NCBI GenBank assembly: GCA_025362235.1
Contig: JANYGZ010000003.1
Coordinates: forward strand, 1-49,013
Length of the DNA stretch: 49,013 nucleotides
Reading direction: 5' to 3'
From: Ferruginibacter sp.
GTDB taxonomy: Bacteria > Bacteroidota > Bacteroidia > Chitinophagales > Chitinophagaceae
Under the pieces are notes generated by a model that was given only the letters and a program-made list of their open reading frames with translations, was not told the DNA's origin and did not search any database. Each line of letters starts with the position of its first letter. Positions within the stretch are counted from its first letter, which is position 1. Below are positions 34,301-43,228 of the stretch, one piece after another. The translations under genes and the position numbers were made by a program.

Positions 34301-34642
34301 CTATTGAACGTTACTGCTAATTAATTGTGCTAGGAAAAATAAAATCGTCAAACTAATACCTAAAATAACAAGAGTTTTATTTTTTTTAATTGTAGCCCAA
34401 ACTGTCAACAGGGAAGCCGCAAAAAACATAAGACCGCTTATCAGAAAATAGCTTGCGTAAATCGAAGCATTTTGATAATACCATTGATTTTCATTGATTG
34501 GTCCGAATGCATATGCAGATTCATGTCCTGCGATTTTTACATTGTAAAATTCAGATAGCCCAATAAATGCAAATAAAAGTCCGAACGCTACAACCAAATA
34601 AGGAAGTGTCCAAAGAAGCTTGCTGTTGCTATTGTTTGTCAT
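34301..34642 (-). CDS. small multi-pass membrane protein of unknown function
   Basis: 113 residues from ATG 34642 (MTNNSNSKLLWTLPYLVVAF), or 122 from ATG 34669. Three hydrophobic helices are apparent (PYLVVAFGLLFAFIGLSEF, YFLISGLMFFAASLLTVWAT and LVILGISLTILFFLAQLI), with an extracytoplasmic loop after the first. No family is recognised. Its stop abuts the start of the frameshifted membrane gene. Immediately upstream is the palindromic TAACGT...ACGTTA (34671-34690). Confidence 0.65.
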   Translation of the reverse strand: MTNNSNSKLLWTLPYLVVAFGLLFAFIGLSEFYNVKIAGHESAYAFGPINENQWYYQNASIYASYFLISGLMFFAASLLTVWATIKKNKTLVILGISLTILFFLAQLISSNVQ

Positions 34643-34670
34643 TGTATGCAGGGTCCAATATGATGGCATG

Positions 34671-34690
34671 TAACGTTCGTATTTACGTTA
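34671..34690. repeat. TAACGT/ACGTTA inverted repeat at a cassette edge
   Basis: TAACGT (34671-34676) and ACGTTA (34685-34690) lie just upstream of the small membrane protein gene. A GGCATGTA adjoining it (34665-34672) reappears on the opposite strand at the far end of the two-gene unit (33980-33987), so the pair is bracketed by inverted short repeats. Confidence 0.4.
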
Positions 34691-34925
34691 ATGTACGCTA
34701 CTCTAATTGCAAAACAATTTTTTCAACTCCCTGTATTTTAAATCATTATTTAAAAATACGCGGATGCCTTTTTATAGCGCAAATACAACTGCTCAAAATA
34801 ATTACGAACAAAGAAGAGTATGAAATACTTGTAAAATACAAATGATCCCCAATACCTTCTATTTCACTCGTCAACAAGCCATCTGTCTTTCTAAATTTTA
34901 CCTAAGAATTGATTGCATCAACTTT

Positions 34926-36200
34926 TTATCTTTCCAGCATTTTATTAAGACCTTCTTTTTCAAATAAAATACGTCCCAGTTTTAAATCGCTCCAGCCTTC
35001 TTTTAAAGTATAGGCAAAGGCCGGGATATTATCAGTGAGTTTGCAATCAATATAACAGGTGTATATTTTATTGCTTTTTACCTCATCCATTTCCTTCAAC
35101 TGGTGAAGATGGGTTGAAATAAAAAATAATGAATTGGGGAAATGGGTAAGCCCTTTTAAAGTTGCCGTACTTATTTCCAACGCATCTTCAATATTGGTAC
35201 CCCTGAATAATTCATCATAAACAGCAAAACATTTTGTGTCGCCTTCGGCTTCTTTTAGTACATTTTTTAGTGTAATTATCTCCGACATAAAATGACTGTA
35301 GCCACTTACAATACTGTCAGTAAGATTGATGGCCACCGAAATGGTTGCAAAAAAAGGCATTGTTGCTTTTGAAGCGGGTACAGCAAGCCCGGTATGCCCA
35401 AGATAAACACATAGGCTCAACGCTTTCAGCAAAGTAGATTTGCCAGACATATTGGGCCCGGTTAAAAGAATCACATTATGTCTGGCAGTCAGGTTGTTCT
35501 TTACAGGATTTTTTAATACCGGGTGATAAAAGCCTTCCAGCGAAAAATGGGCATCATCAAATGTAGGAAAGGTAAAGCCATGCGTGGCAATACCTGTACT
35601 GATGGAAAGATAGGCTTCAAATAAAAACCAGCGTTTCCAGAAAGCAGCGGCCTCGCCATTGGTTGTTTTTGTTGTTATGATCATCATCAGCTCCACCATA
35701 TGGCTGATTTTGAATTTATTTTTATTAAAGGCAGTTTCGTAACGTTCAAGATTAAACGACGCAAAGAAGTTTTTTATTTCTTCAAGTTCAGCGGCATAGG
35801 CTGGCGGAAAAAGAGAGGTATCAATCTTTGATATGTACTCTGTATTGATGGCGTAAAAAAGCCGCACTAGTAATATCAGCTTTCCTTTTTTCTGCTGCTT
35901 TTCTTTTTCAGAAAACATAAACCTCCACCTGAGTTTTTTGGTTGAGACAGAACCTACAAAAATGGTTTCTAAAAACTCATATACTTCTGCCAGGTTAAAG
36001 CGGTAGTACGAATAGTCTTTTAATATTTGATGGTTGGCGGCAAAGCCTTGTAACAGCTGCTGCCGCATCAGTATGGCTTCTTTTGAGCCAAGTGGTTGTG
36101 CAAGGATATCCTTTACTTCTTTACCCGAAAAATCATTATAGGTAAAATCGAACAATGGCCTTATCTCGTCTTCTATATGTAAGTCTTGTGTGTTTATCAT
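34926..36200 (-). CDS. MutS-related ATPase lacking mismatch-recognition domains
   Basis: 424 residues from ATG 36200; a TTG at 36245 would add 15. The C-terminal half is a MutS-type ABC ATPase: Walker A LTGPNMSGKSTLLKALS, the NLTDSIVSGYSHFMSEI region, Walker B KCFAVYDELFRGTN and the ISTHLHQL switch. The N-terminal half is helical, like the MutS core/lever. The mismatch-binding domain I and the connector are absent, so it is not a canonical repair MutS. Similar short MutS homologues are common in Bacteroidota with unknown role. Single gene. Confidence 0.85.
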   Translation of the reverse strand: MINTQDLHIEDEIRPLFDFTYNDFSGKEVKDILAQPLGSKEAILMRQQLLQGFAANHQILKDYSYYRFNLAEVYEFLETIFVGSVSTKKLRWRFMFSEKEKQQKKGKLILLVRLFYAINTEYISKIDTSLFPPAYAAELEEIKNFFASFNLERYETAFNKNKFKISHMVELMMIITTKTTNGEAAAFWKRWFLFEAYLSISTGIATHGFTFPTFDDAHFSLEGFYHPVLKNPVKNNLTARHNVILLTGPNMSGKSTLLKALSLCVYLGHTGLAVPASKATMPFFATISVAINLTDSIVSGYSHFMSEIITLKNVLKEAEGDTKCFAVYDELFRGTNIEDALEISTATLKGLTHFPNSLFFISTHLHQLKEMDEVKSNKIYTCYIDCKLTDNIPAFAYTLKEGWSDLKLGRILFEKEGLNKMLER

Positions 36201-36353
36201 TTGATAAAGGCTGTAGTTGTTTATGAAATGCTGCGGCCAATTCAATTAACAATGTATGAAAAATTATCGAACGGTTGTTGGAGTGTTTTTATTGATGGTA
36301 TTGCCGGATGATATTTATTAACGGCAATAATATACATGTGTAATACAAAAAAT

Positions 36354-36397
36354 TACAGGCAACATAAACTATTTAACTGCTGTTTATGTTGCCTGTA
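36354..36397 (-). terminator. long hairpin, minus-strand terminator
   Basis: ACAGGCAACATAAAC (36355-36369) pairs perfectly with GTTTATGTTGCCTGT (36382-36396). One further T-A pair gives 16 bp, with a 12-nt loop. On the minus strand it is followed by AATTTTTTG, so it probably ends transcripts coming from the RND fragment at 36503-37372. Confidence 0.8.
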
Positions 36398-36502
36398 GTA
36401 ATATATAAAATCTGGAGTGCTCTGCGTTAACGTTAAAGATTACTTAGCCTCAAAGGCCCCCAAAATTTACAAAAAGATTTAAGACTAATTTAATAGTTTC
36501 TT

Positions 36503-37372
36503 TTACCGTTTTTGGTGAGCCTGATTTTGCAAAACCTTTGTTGCAAATTCGTCGGCTTTAGCATCACTGTTAATGTTAACTTTTGGTGCCGGTAGTTTTG
36601 ATGTCTTCGCCATTTTGGCAATACTGTCCAGTACCTGAAAATCGGGGCCGAATATTTTTACTGCCATCGCCGCATTTACACCTGCGACTGCTTCTTCCAC
36701 ATTATCCCTGATGGGTTGGGAATAGTTGTAAACAATGCCAGGAAATTTTCTTAGCTGTGCATCCATTTCATCTATCAACGCTTCTTCAGTAATATTGCGT
36801 TTCCAATCTTTTTGTTGTTTTAAATCAACCTGTATCTGTACATTAAAAAATCCTTTCGGGTCTGTTCCGTCATTGGTTCTGCCTACCTGCGATAAGGTTT
36901 GCTTTACTTCCGGAAACTCTTTCAACACATCAATCATTTTATTTGAAATGGTATTGGCTTCATTTAATGAAACACTCATCGGTAGCTCTGCTTCTACCCA
37001 CAGTGCACCTTCATTTAATTCGGGCAAAAATTCGGTACCTAAAAATTTCGAAGAAGTAAATGTCAGTATCATAATTGCCAGGGCTATCAATACACTTTTC
37101 TTTTGATTGCGGTATACAATAGCCAGCAGTTTTGGTACCCCATTTTCAAAAAACAGTACAATGGGATTGTGCTTTTCCTTTAAATTTTTTCGCAATAAAA
37201 TACTTGATAATGCCGGTACAAAAGTAAGGGTGAACAAGAGAGCGCCAATTAAAGCAAACCCCAGTGTATAAGCGAGCGGCGAAAACATTTTGTCCTCTAC
37301 TTTTTGAAAAGCAAAAATGGGGATGAGGCAGGTGAGGATAATAATTTTAGAAAAGAAAATAGACTTTCCCAT
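36503..37372 (-). pseudogene. CzcA/CusA-type RND pump fragment fused to unrelated tail
   Basis: Residues 1-252 align to about residues 443-694 of the intact pump encoded at 40042-43164 (for example MGKSIFFSKI, DKMFSPLAYTLGFALIGALL, FLGTEFLPEL, NYSQPIRDNVEEAV). The first ~440 residues and last ~350 are missing. Residues 253-289 (KMAKTSKLPAPKVNINSDAK and on) have no counterpart in RND pumps, so the 3' end runs into other sequence. It cannot pump. It is probably a deletion remnant of a second metal-efflux operon, divergent from the intact one. Confidence 0.85.
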
Positions 37373-37495
37373 TTCTGTTCCTAAAAATCAAATATTTTGA
37401 AATAGCCTCGCTTGACGTTTTTTAAAAATCAGAATCAACCTATTAAGCAATTGTTAAGGGAATAATAATATAAAATCTGCGTTATGCAGTTATTG

Positions 37496-37503
37496 TATAT
37501 TTG
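37496..37503 (+). promoter_or_regulatory. putative -7 element for the czc operon
   Basis: TATATTTG is a perfect TAnnTTTG match 163 bp before the first efflux gene. No clear -33 TTTG lies at the usual distance. A transcript from here would have a ~155-nt 5' UTR with a possible 7-bp hairpin (AACTCCT/AGGAGTT). Confidence 0.35.
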
Positions 37504-37666
37504 CAATCTGAATGAAAAGACTTTTGACTTTTATTATTACTCTTATGTCACATGAACTCCTCTATGTTTCTGCCCCCAGGAGTTGAAGAGGACGTTTTTG
37601 ATACAAATGTATATGCGTAGCAATTATCTTAGCTTTTTTTATAGTTCTTTACCAATTAATATTAAA

Positions 37667-38944
37667 ATGAAATACAAAAACCGGAAGCTTTCTGGCTTCC
37701 TGGCAGTGATGTTATGCTTTGCTGTGCAATTATATGCTCAGGATACTATTCGCATTACCCTTCCCGAAGCCGAAAAACAATTTTTAGAAAAGAACCTTGC
37801 CCTGCTTGCAGAAAAATATAATATAGACATTGCAAAAGCACAGGTTATACAGGCAAGGCTTTACAGTAATCCAAATCTTTCCCTTGTTGGTAATATTTAT
37901 AACCCAGCGCAAAAAAAAGTATTTGATGTTAGTAATGCGACAGGGGAATATATTATTGGAGTGCAGCAACTGATTCGTGTAGCTGGCAAACGCAACAAGG
38001 AAATTAAACTTGCAGAAACTAATACTAGACTCAGTGAAAACCGTTTTTTTGATTTATTAAGAACACTTCGTTTTTCACTTCGCAGCAGTTTTTATGATGC
38101 TTATTACCTGCAGAATTCCATAACGGCTTATCAGACTCAAATAACCTCATTAGAAAAATTAAGTGCAGCTTACGATGAGTTAAAATTGAAAGGAGTGGTT
38201 ACGCTTAAAGATGCAGTAAGGATAAAATCGCTGTTATATTCTTTAAAAGCAGAACAAACTTCATTACATAACCAGGTAAATGATGTGCAGGCTGATTTGC
38301 AAATACTGTTGCAAAATAATAAGGCATATTTTATTCCCGTTAATGATGGCGACAGCAATTTATCTGCAAATATAAAGCAACTTGTTTTGCAAAGCTTAAT
38401 TGATTCCGCTTACAATAACCGGTACGATTTGAAAGGAGCAGAAAATAACCTGCTGTATAACCAGCAAAACCTGGCTTTGCAAAAAGCTTTGGCAAAACCG
38501 GATATTATGCTAGGCGCCGATTTTGATAAACGTGGCAGTTTTGTAGAAAATGCCTCTTTTTTGAACCTGGCAATTGACCTTCCTTTTTTTAACCGCAACC
38601 AGGGTAATATTAAAGCGGCTAAAATTTCAATTGATCAAAGTAAAGTTTTGTTTGACCAGCAAAAACTGACTGTTGAAAATGATGTTCAAAGGGCTTATGT
38701 AAAGCTTTTAAATACAGATAAAATGCTGCAAAGCATTGATCCAAAATTCAGGGATGAGTTTGAGCAGTTGCTGCAAGGTATTACTGATAATTTTCAAAAG
38801 AAAAATATCAGCCTGATTGAATTCACCGATTTCTACGAGTCGTATAAAAATAATATCCTTCAGATAAATCAATTGAAAGATGACAAGATGCAGGCCATTG
38901 AAGCTTTGCATTTTGCCGTAGGGAAAACTATTATTAATAATTAA
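37667..38944 (+). CDS. czcC: TolC/CzcC-family outer-membrane efflux protein
   Basis: Outer-membrane channel of a tripartite metal exporter. From ATG 37667 the signal peptide MKYKNRKLSGFLAVMLCFAV...YAQ is clear; an upstream TTG frame would bury it. The 425-residue protein has the two long helical OEP repeats (LPEAEKQFLEKNLALLAEKY at the mature start; NRNQGNIKAAKISIDQSKV in the second half). First gene of czcCBA, 14 bp before czcB. The symbol is by family and context. Confidence 0.87.
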   Translation: MKYKNRKLSGFLAVMLCFAVQLYAQDTIRITLPEAEKQFLEKNLALLAEKYNIDIAKAQVIQARLYSNPNLSLVGNIYNPAQKKVFDVSNATGEYIIGVQQLIRVAGKRNKEIKLAETNTRLSENRFFDLLRTLRFSLRSSFYDAYYLQNSITAYQTQITSLEKLSAAYDELKLKGVVTLKDAVRIKSLLYSLKAEQTSLHNQVNDVQADLQILLQNNKAYFIPVNDGDSNLSANIKQLVLQSLIDSAYNNRYDLKGAENNLLYNQQNLALQKALAKPDIMLGADFDKRGSFVENASFLNLAIDLPFFNRNQGNIKAAKISIDQSKVLFDQQKLTVENDVQRAYVKLLNTDKMLQSIDPKFRDEFEQLLQGITDNFQKKNISLIEFTDFYESYKNNILQINQLKDDKMQAIEALHFAVGKTIINN

Positions 38945-38958
38945 TTACTTAAAATAAA

Positions 38959-40035
38959 ATGAAACGAATACATATTTTTTTGCCTTTTGTATGTGCTGCT
39001 TTTTTCGCATCCTGCAGTAATCACACGGGAGAACCTGTTAAGGATAATAGCCCTGTTCCTGACAGCATTATTAAGAATGTGCAAACTGCTCCTGTTGTTT
39101 TAGAAAGTGATGGCGATATAATAAAGCTGAATGGCAAAATACAGCCCAACGAAAGCCTGCAGGCAAAAGTATATGCACTGGTAAGCGGAAAAATAGAATC
39201 CGTATCGGTAGTACTTGGCGACTATGTGCATAAAGGCCAAACCCTTGCAGTATTAAAAAGCAGTGAAGTGGCGGGAATGACAAACGACATGTCGTTAGCA
39301 GAATCAAATGTGGAGATGGCTAAAAAAAGTATGGAAACCACTAAAGATTTGTACAACAGCAAACTGGCTACAGAACAGGATTTTATTAATGCAAAAATTA
39401 CTTATAATAAAGCCTTATCTGAATTAAACAGGGCCAAACAGGTGGCTTCCATTACAGGAGGCAGCCATTCCACTTACCTCGTTACAGCCCCGTTGAGTGG
39501 TTATGTCATCGAAAAAAATATCACCAACAATTCGCAGGTCCGTGCCGATAACAATACTGATTTATTTGCCATCGCCGACTTATCAAATGTATGGATAATG
39601 GCTAATGTGTATGAATCGGATATGAACCATATTCACTTGGGTGATATAGTTAAAGTAAACACACTCGCAAATCCTGAAAAAGATTATGTAGGAAAAATTG
39701 ATAAAATATACAATGCACTTGACCCTGCCACACGCACTATGCCAGTGCGTATTAGCATGAGTAATCCTAACAAAGAATTAAAACCTGAAATGTTTGCTAC
39801 TATACAGGTTAGCTCAAAGGCTTCCGGCCAATCACTTACTATTCCATCACAAGCTATTGTAATGGACAATAGTAAAAATTATGTTGTGGTAAAAACAGGC
39901 GGTAAACTTGATGTAAGGGAAATTAATTTAATGAAACGAATAGGTAATAAAGCTTTTATATCCGGCCTTTCCGCTGGCGAACTGGTTGTAACCAACAGCC
40001 AGGTATTTCTTTACCAGGCATTAAACTCTAAATAA
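38959..40035 (+). CDS. czcB: RND efflux periplasmic adaptor (lipoprotein)
   Basis: Membrane fusion protein of 358 residues linking pump and outer-membrane channel. The signal peptide ends in the lipobox FASC (Cys19). The biotinyl-lipoyl half-motifs are at ALVSGKIESVSVVLGDYVHKGQ and STYLVTAPLSGYVIEKN, with an alpha-helical hairpin between, followed by the beta-barrel (ADLSNVWIMANVYESDMNHI) and membrane-proximal domains. No His-rich or Met-rich extra metal domain is visible. It overlaps nothing and is 6 bp before the pump gene. Confidence 0.92.
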   Translation: MKRIHIFLPFVCAAFFASCSNHTGEPVKDNSPVPDSIIKNVQTAPVVLESDGDIIKLNGKIQPNESLQAKVYALVSGKIESVSVVLGDYVHKGQTLAVLKSSEVAGMTNDMSLAESNVEMAKKSMETTKDLYNSKLATEQDFINAKITYNKALSELNRAKQVASITGGSHSTYLVTAPLSGYVIEKNITNNSQVRADNNTDLFAIADLSNVWIMANVYESDMNHIHLGDIVKVNTLANPEKDYVGKIDKIYNALDPATRTMPVRISMSNPNKELKPEMFATIQVSSKASGQSLTIPSQAIVMDNSKNYVVVKTGGKLDVREINLMKRIGNKAFISGLSAGELVVTNSQVFLYQALNSK

Positions 40036-40041
40036 AAAGGC

Positions 40042-43000
40042 ATGTTTAAAATAATTAAAAACGTAATTGCCTTTTCATTAAAGAACAGGCTCTTTATATT
40101 TTTTGCAACTTTCGTTTTAATCATTTTGGGGGGGATTGCGTATAAAAATATACCGATCGAAGCATTCCCCGATGTTACCAATACACAAATCACCATCATC
40201 ACCCAATGGGCTGGCCGCAGTGCAGAGGAAGTAGAAAAATTTGTAACCATCCCCATCGAAGTGGCCATGAACCCGGTGCAGAAAAAAACCTCTGTGCGTT
40301 CCACCACGGTGTTTGGTTTATCTGTTGTGAAAATAATTTTTGAAGACGACGTGGAGGATCCCTTTGCAAGGCAGCAGGTAAATAATATGCTGAAAGGTGT
40401 GGACTTGCCTGACAATACAGACCCTGATGTACAGCCACCTACCGGCCCTACCGGTGAAATTTTCAGGTACACATTAACCAGCAATACCAAAACTGCAAAA
40501 GACTTAAAAACCCTGCAAGACTGGGTGATACAGCGGCAACTGCTTGGTGTGCCAGGTGTTGGCGATGTAGTAAGTTTTGGTGGAGAAGTTAAAACTTTTG
40601 AAATAAAAGTAAACCCTCTAAAATTAGCTTCTTATAATATTACGCCGCTTGACGTATATACAGCAGCGTCTAAAAGTAATATCAATGTGGGCGGCGATGT
40701 GATAGTGGACAATTCGCAGGCTTATGTGGTAAGGGGTATTGGATTGCTGAACAATGAAGAAGAGATTGGAAATATCATTGTAACCAATATCAATGGCATC
40801 CCCATTTTGGTAAAAGAGGTGGCAGAGGTTAGCGTATCTGCTCTTCCAAGGTTAGGACAGGTAGGAAGGGATATGCAGAATGATGTAGTGGAAGGCATCA
40901 TTGTAATGCGTAAAGGCGAAAACCCCAGCGAAGTAATAAAAAAAGTGCAGGCCAAAATTGATCATCTCAACGAAAAAGTATTGCCTGCCGGTGTAAAAAT
41001 CAATAACTTTTACAACCGCAACGACCTCATTAATTTTGCTACTACCACTGTATTGCACAATATGCTGGAGGGGATTATTTTTGTAACAGTAATTGTATTT
41101 CTGTTTATGGCCGATTGGCGTACTACCGTTACCGTTGCCATTGTTATACCTTTAGCATTGCTCTTTGCCTTTATTTGTTTAACCTTAAAAGGAATGAGTG
41201 CAAACTTACTGTCGATGGGGGCGATAGACTTTGGTATTATCATAGATGGAGCGGTGGTGATGGTAGAGGGAATTTTTGTTGTATTTGACCATAAGGCTCA
41301 CCAGGTGGGAATGGAACGATTCAATAAACTCTCCAAACTCGGCATAATAAAAAATACAGGTGGCGAACTGGGCAAAGCCATATTCTTTTCAAAACTTATT
41401 ATCATTGCTGCATTGCTGCCCATCTTCTCTTTTCAAAAAGTGGAAGGAAAAATGTTTTCGCCACTTGCATGGACATTAGGATTTGCACTTTTGGGGGCGT
41501 TGCTGTTAACCCTTACGTTAGTGCCATTGCTCATTAGTTTATTGCTTCGCAAAAATGTGAAGGAAAAGCACAACGTTTTTGTTGAAGGGCTTACAAAAGG
41601 AGTGATGAAAATGTTTTCCTGGACCTATCACCACAAAAAAATAACATTAATTGCTGCAATAGCTACCGTTTCCATCGGCCTGTCCTTTTTCAAATTTTTG
41701 GGTACAGAGTTTTTGCCAGAGTTGGATGAAGGTGCCATCTATATCCGTGCCACCTGCCCTTTAAGTGTATCGCTGGATGAGTCGAGGAATATTGCCAATA
41801 AGATGCGGAAAATTATACGTGAATTTCCGGAAGTGAAACAGGTAATGTCACAAACAGGCAGGCCCAATGACGGAACCGATGCCACCGGTTTCTATAATGT
41901 AGAATTTCATGTCGACATCTATCCAAAAAAAGAATGGAAAAGCGGAATTAGTAAAGAGGAATTAGTAGATAAAATGCAACAAAAGCTGGCTATTTTTCCT
42001 GGTATTGATTTAAATTTTTCACAACCCATTATGGATAATGTGGAAGAAGCTGTATCAGGTGTAAAGGGTTCGCTGGTAGTAAAAATTTATGGTGACAGTC
42101 TGGCTTACACTGAGCAAAAAGCATACGAAGTATATGCCGCTATGAAAGGTGTAAAAGGGGTGGAAGATTTGGGTGTGATAAAAAATATCGGGCAACCCGA
42201 ACTTCGGATAGATCTTGATGCTACCAAGATGGCCTTGTATGGTGTAACAACTGCCGATGCCAATGCAATAATTGAAATGGCAATTGGAGGTAAAGCCATT
42301 TCACAAATTTATGAAGGGGAGAAAAAATTTCAATTGCGCCTTCGCTATGAAGAACAATACCGTAGTAACGCAGAGGCTATTAGTAATTTAATGGTGCCCA
42401 CCATCAGGGGGTCACGGGTACCTATTAAAAATATTGCCACTATTCAAAGGCTTACAGGCCCAAGCATTGTATTCCGGGATGATAACAGAAGGTATAGTGC
42501 AGTTAAATTTTCTGTTCGGGGCAGGGATATGGGCAGCACTATTACTGAGGCACAAGGGAAAGTAGATGAGACTGTTAAATTAAACAAAGGGTATGATATA
42601 CAATGGGCTGGTGATTTTGAAAACCAGCAAAGGGCGACCAAAAGGTTAGGACAGGTAGTGCCTATCAGTTTATTGCTTATTTTTTTAATACTCTTTATTA
42701 TGTTTGGTAATATAAAAGATGCAGGTATGGTATTGCTTAATGTGCCTTTTGCTTTAATAGGAGGGATTGCCGCATTGCTGTTGTCAGGTACAAATTTTAG
42801 TATATCTGCAGGCATTGGTTTTATTGCTTTGTTTGGTATTTGTATTCAAAATGGTGTTATACTTATTTCGGTATTTAAAACCAATTTACAAAAAATTAAA
42901 AAATCTGAATTTACACAACATTCATTGGAAAATGCTATTACGGAAGGTGTTCGTTCAAGGGTGAGGCCTGTAGTAATGACCGCATTAATGGCAGCTATTG

Positions 43001-43164
43001 GGCTGATGCCGGCTGCACTTTCGCATGGCATTGGTTCCGAAACATCGAAGCCCTTAGCAATTGTAGTAATAGGCGGTCTGATAACTGCTACCATTTTAAC
43101 ATTGTTAGTATTCCCGCTTTTCTTTTACATGGGGTATAGGAAAGTAGGACAGCAGATGAATTAA
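40042..43164 (+). CDS. czcA: heavy-metal RND efflux pump, CzcA type
   Basis: Proton-driven inner-membrane pump of 1040 residues (HME-RND). Twelve TM helices and two large periplasmic loops are evident. TM4 carries DFGIIIDGAVVMVE with D396, D402 and E409. This is the CzcA-type proton-relay motif of divalent-cation (Zn/Co/Cd/Ni) pumps, whereas copper/silver CusA has a GAMVDAAIVMIEN-type motif; the substrate class follows from that. Other hallmarks: VTNTQITIITQWAGRSAEEV near the start and the FLGTEFLPELDEGA loop. It ends the operon at a hairpin (43174-43214). Confidence 0.94.
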   Translation: MFKIIKNVIAFSLKNRLFIFFATFVLIILGGIAYKNIPIEAFPDVTNTQITIITQWAGRSAEEVEKFVTIPIEVAMNPVQKKTSVRSTTVFGLSVVKIIFEDDVEDPFARQQVNNMLKGVDLPDNTDPDVQPPTGPTGEIFRYTLTSNTKTAKDLKTLQDWVIQRQLLGVPGVGDVVSFGGEVKTFEIKVNPLKLASYNITPLDVYTAASKSNINVGGDVIVDNSQAYVVRGIGLLNNEEEIGNIIVTNINGIPILVKEVAEVSVSALPRLGQVGRDMQNDVVEGIIVMRKGENPSEVIKKVQAKIDHLNEKVLPAGVKINNFYNRNDLINFATTTVLHNMLEGIIFVTVIVFLFMADWRTTVTVAIVIPLALLFAFICLTLKGMSANLLSMGAIDFGIIIDGAVVMVEGIFVVFDHKAHQVGMERFNKLSKLGIIKNTGGELGKAIFFSKLIIIAALLPIFSFQKVEGKMFSPLAWTLGFALLGALLLTLTLVPLLISLLLRKNVKEKHNVFVEGLTKGVMKMFSWTYHHKKITLIAAIATVSIGLSFFKFLGTEFLPELDEGAIYIRATCPLSVSLDESRNIANKMRKIIREFPEVKQVMSQTGRPNDGTDATGFYNVEFHVDIYPKKEWKSGISKEELVDKMQQKLAIFPGIDLNFSQPIMDNVEEAVSGVKGSLVVKIYGDSLAYTEQKAYEVYAAMKGVKGVEDLGVIKNIGQPELRIDLDATKMALYGVTTADANAIIEMAIGGKAISQIYEGEKKFQLRLRYEEQYRSNAEAISNLMVPTIRGSRVPIKNIATIQRLTGPSIVFRDDNRRYSAVKFSVRGRDMGSTITEAQGKVDETVKLNKGYDIQWAGDFENQQRATKRLGQVVPISLLLIFLILFIMFGNIKDAGMVLLNVPFALIGGIAALLLSGTNFSISAGIGFIALFGICIQNGVILISVFKTNLQKIKKSEFTQHSLENAITEGVRSRVRPVVMTALMAAIGLMPAALSHGIGSETSKPLAIVVIGGLITATILTLLVFPLFFYMGYRKVGQQMN

Positions 43165-43173
43165 AAACTTAAC

Positions 43174-43214
43174 AAACATGAGGGAGAAGCTTAAGTAATT
43201 TCTCTCTCATGTTT
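43174..43214 (+). terminator. hairpin after the czc operon
   Basis: AAACATGAGGGAGAA (43174-43188) pairs with TTCTCTCTCATGTTT (43200-43214), 15 bp with one G-T pair and an 11-nt loop. Only TTTTG follows, so the termination signal is moderate. The next gene starts 15 bp later. Confidence 0.65.
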
Positions 43215-43228
43215 TGCGCAAAAAAATC

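Noticed and set aside
31799..34690. Calling a full integron
   Set aside because: No integrase gene, and only one weak attC-like structure plus short shared motifs; reported only as a candidate.
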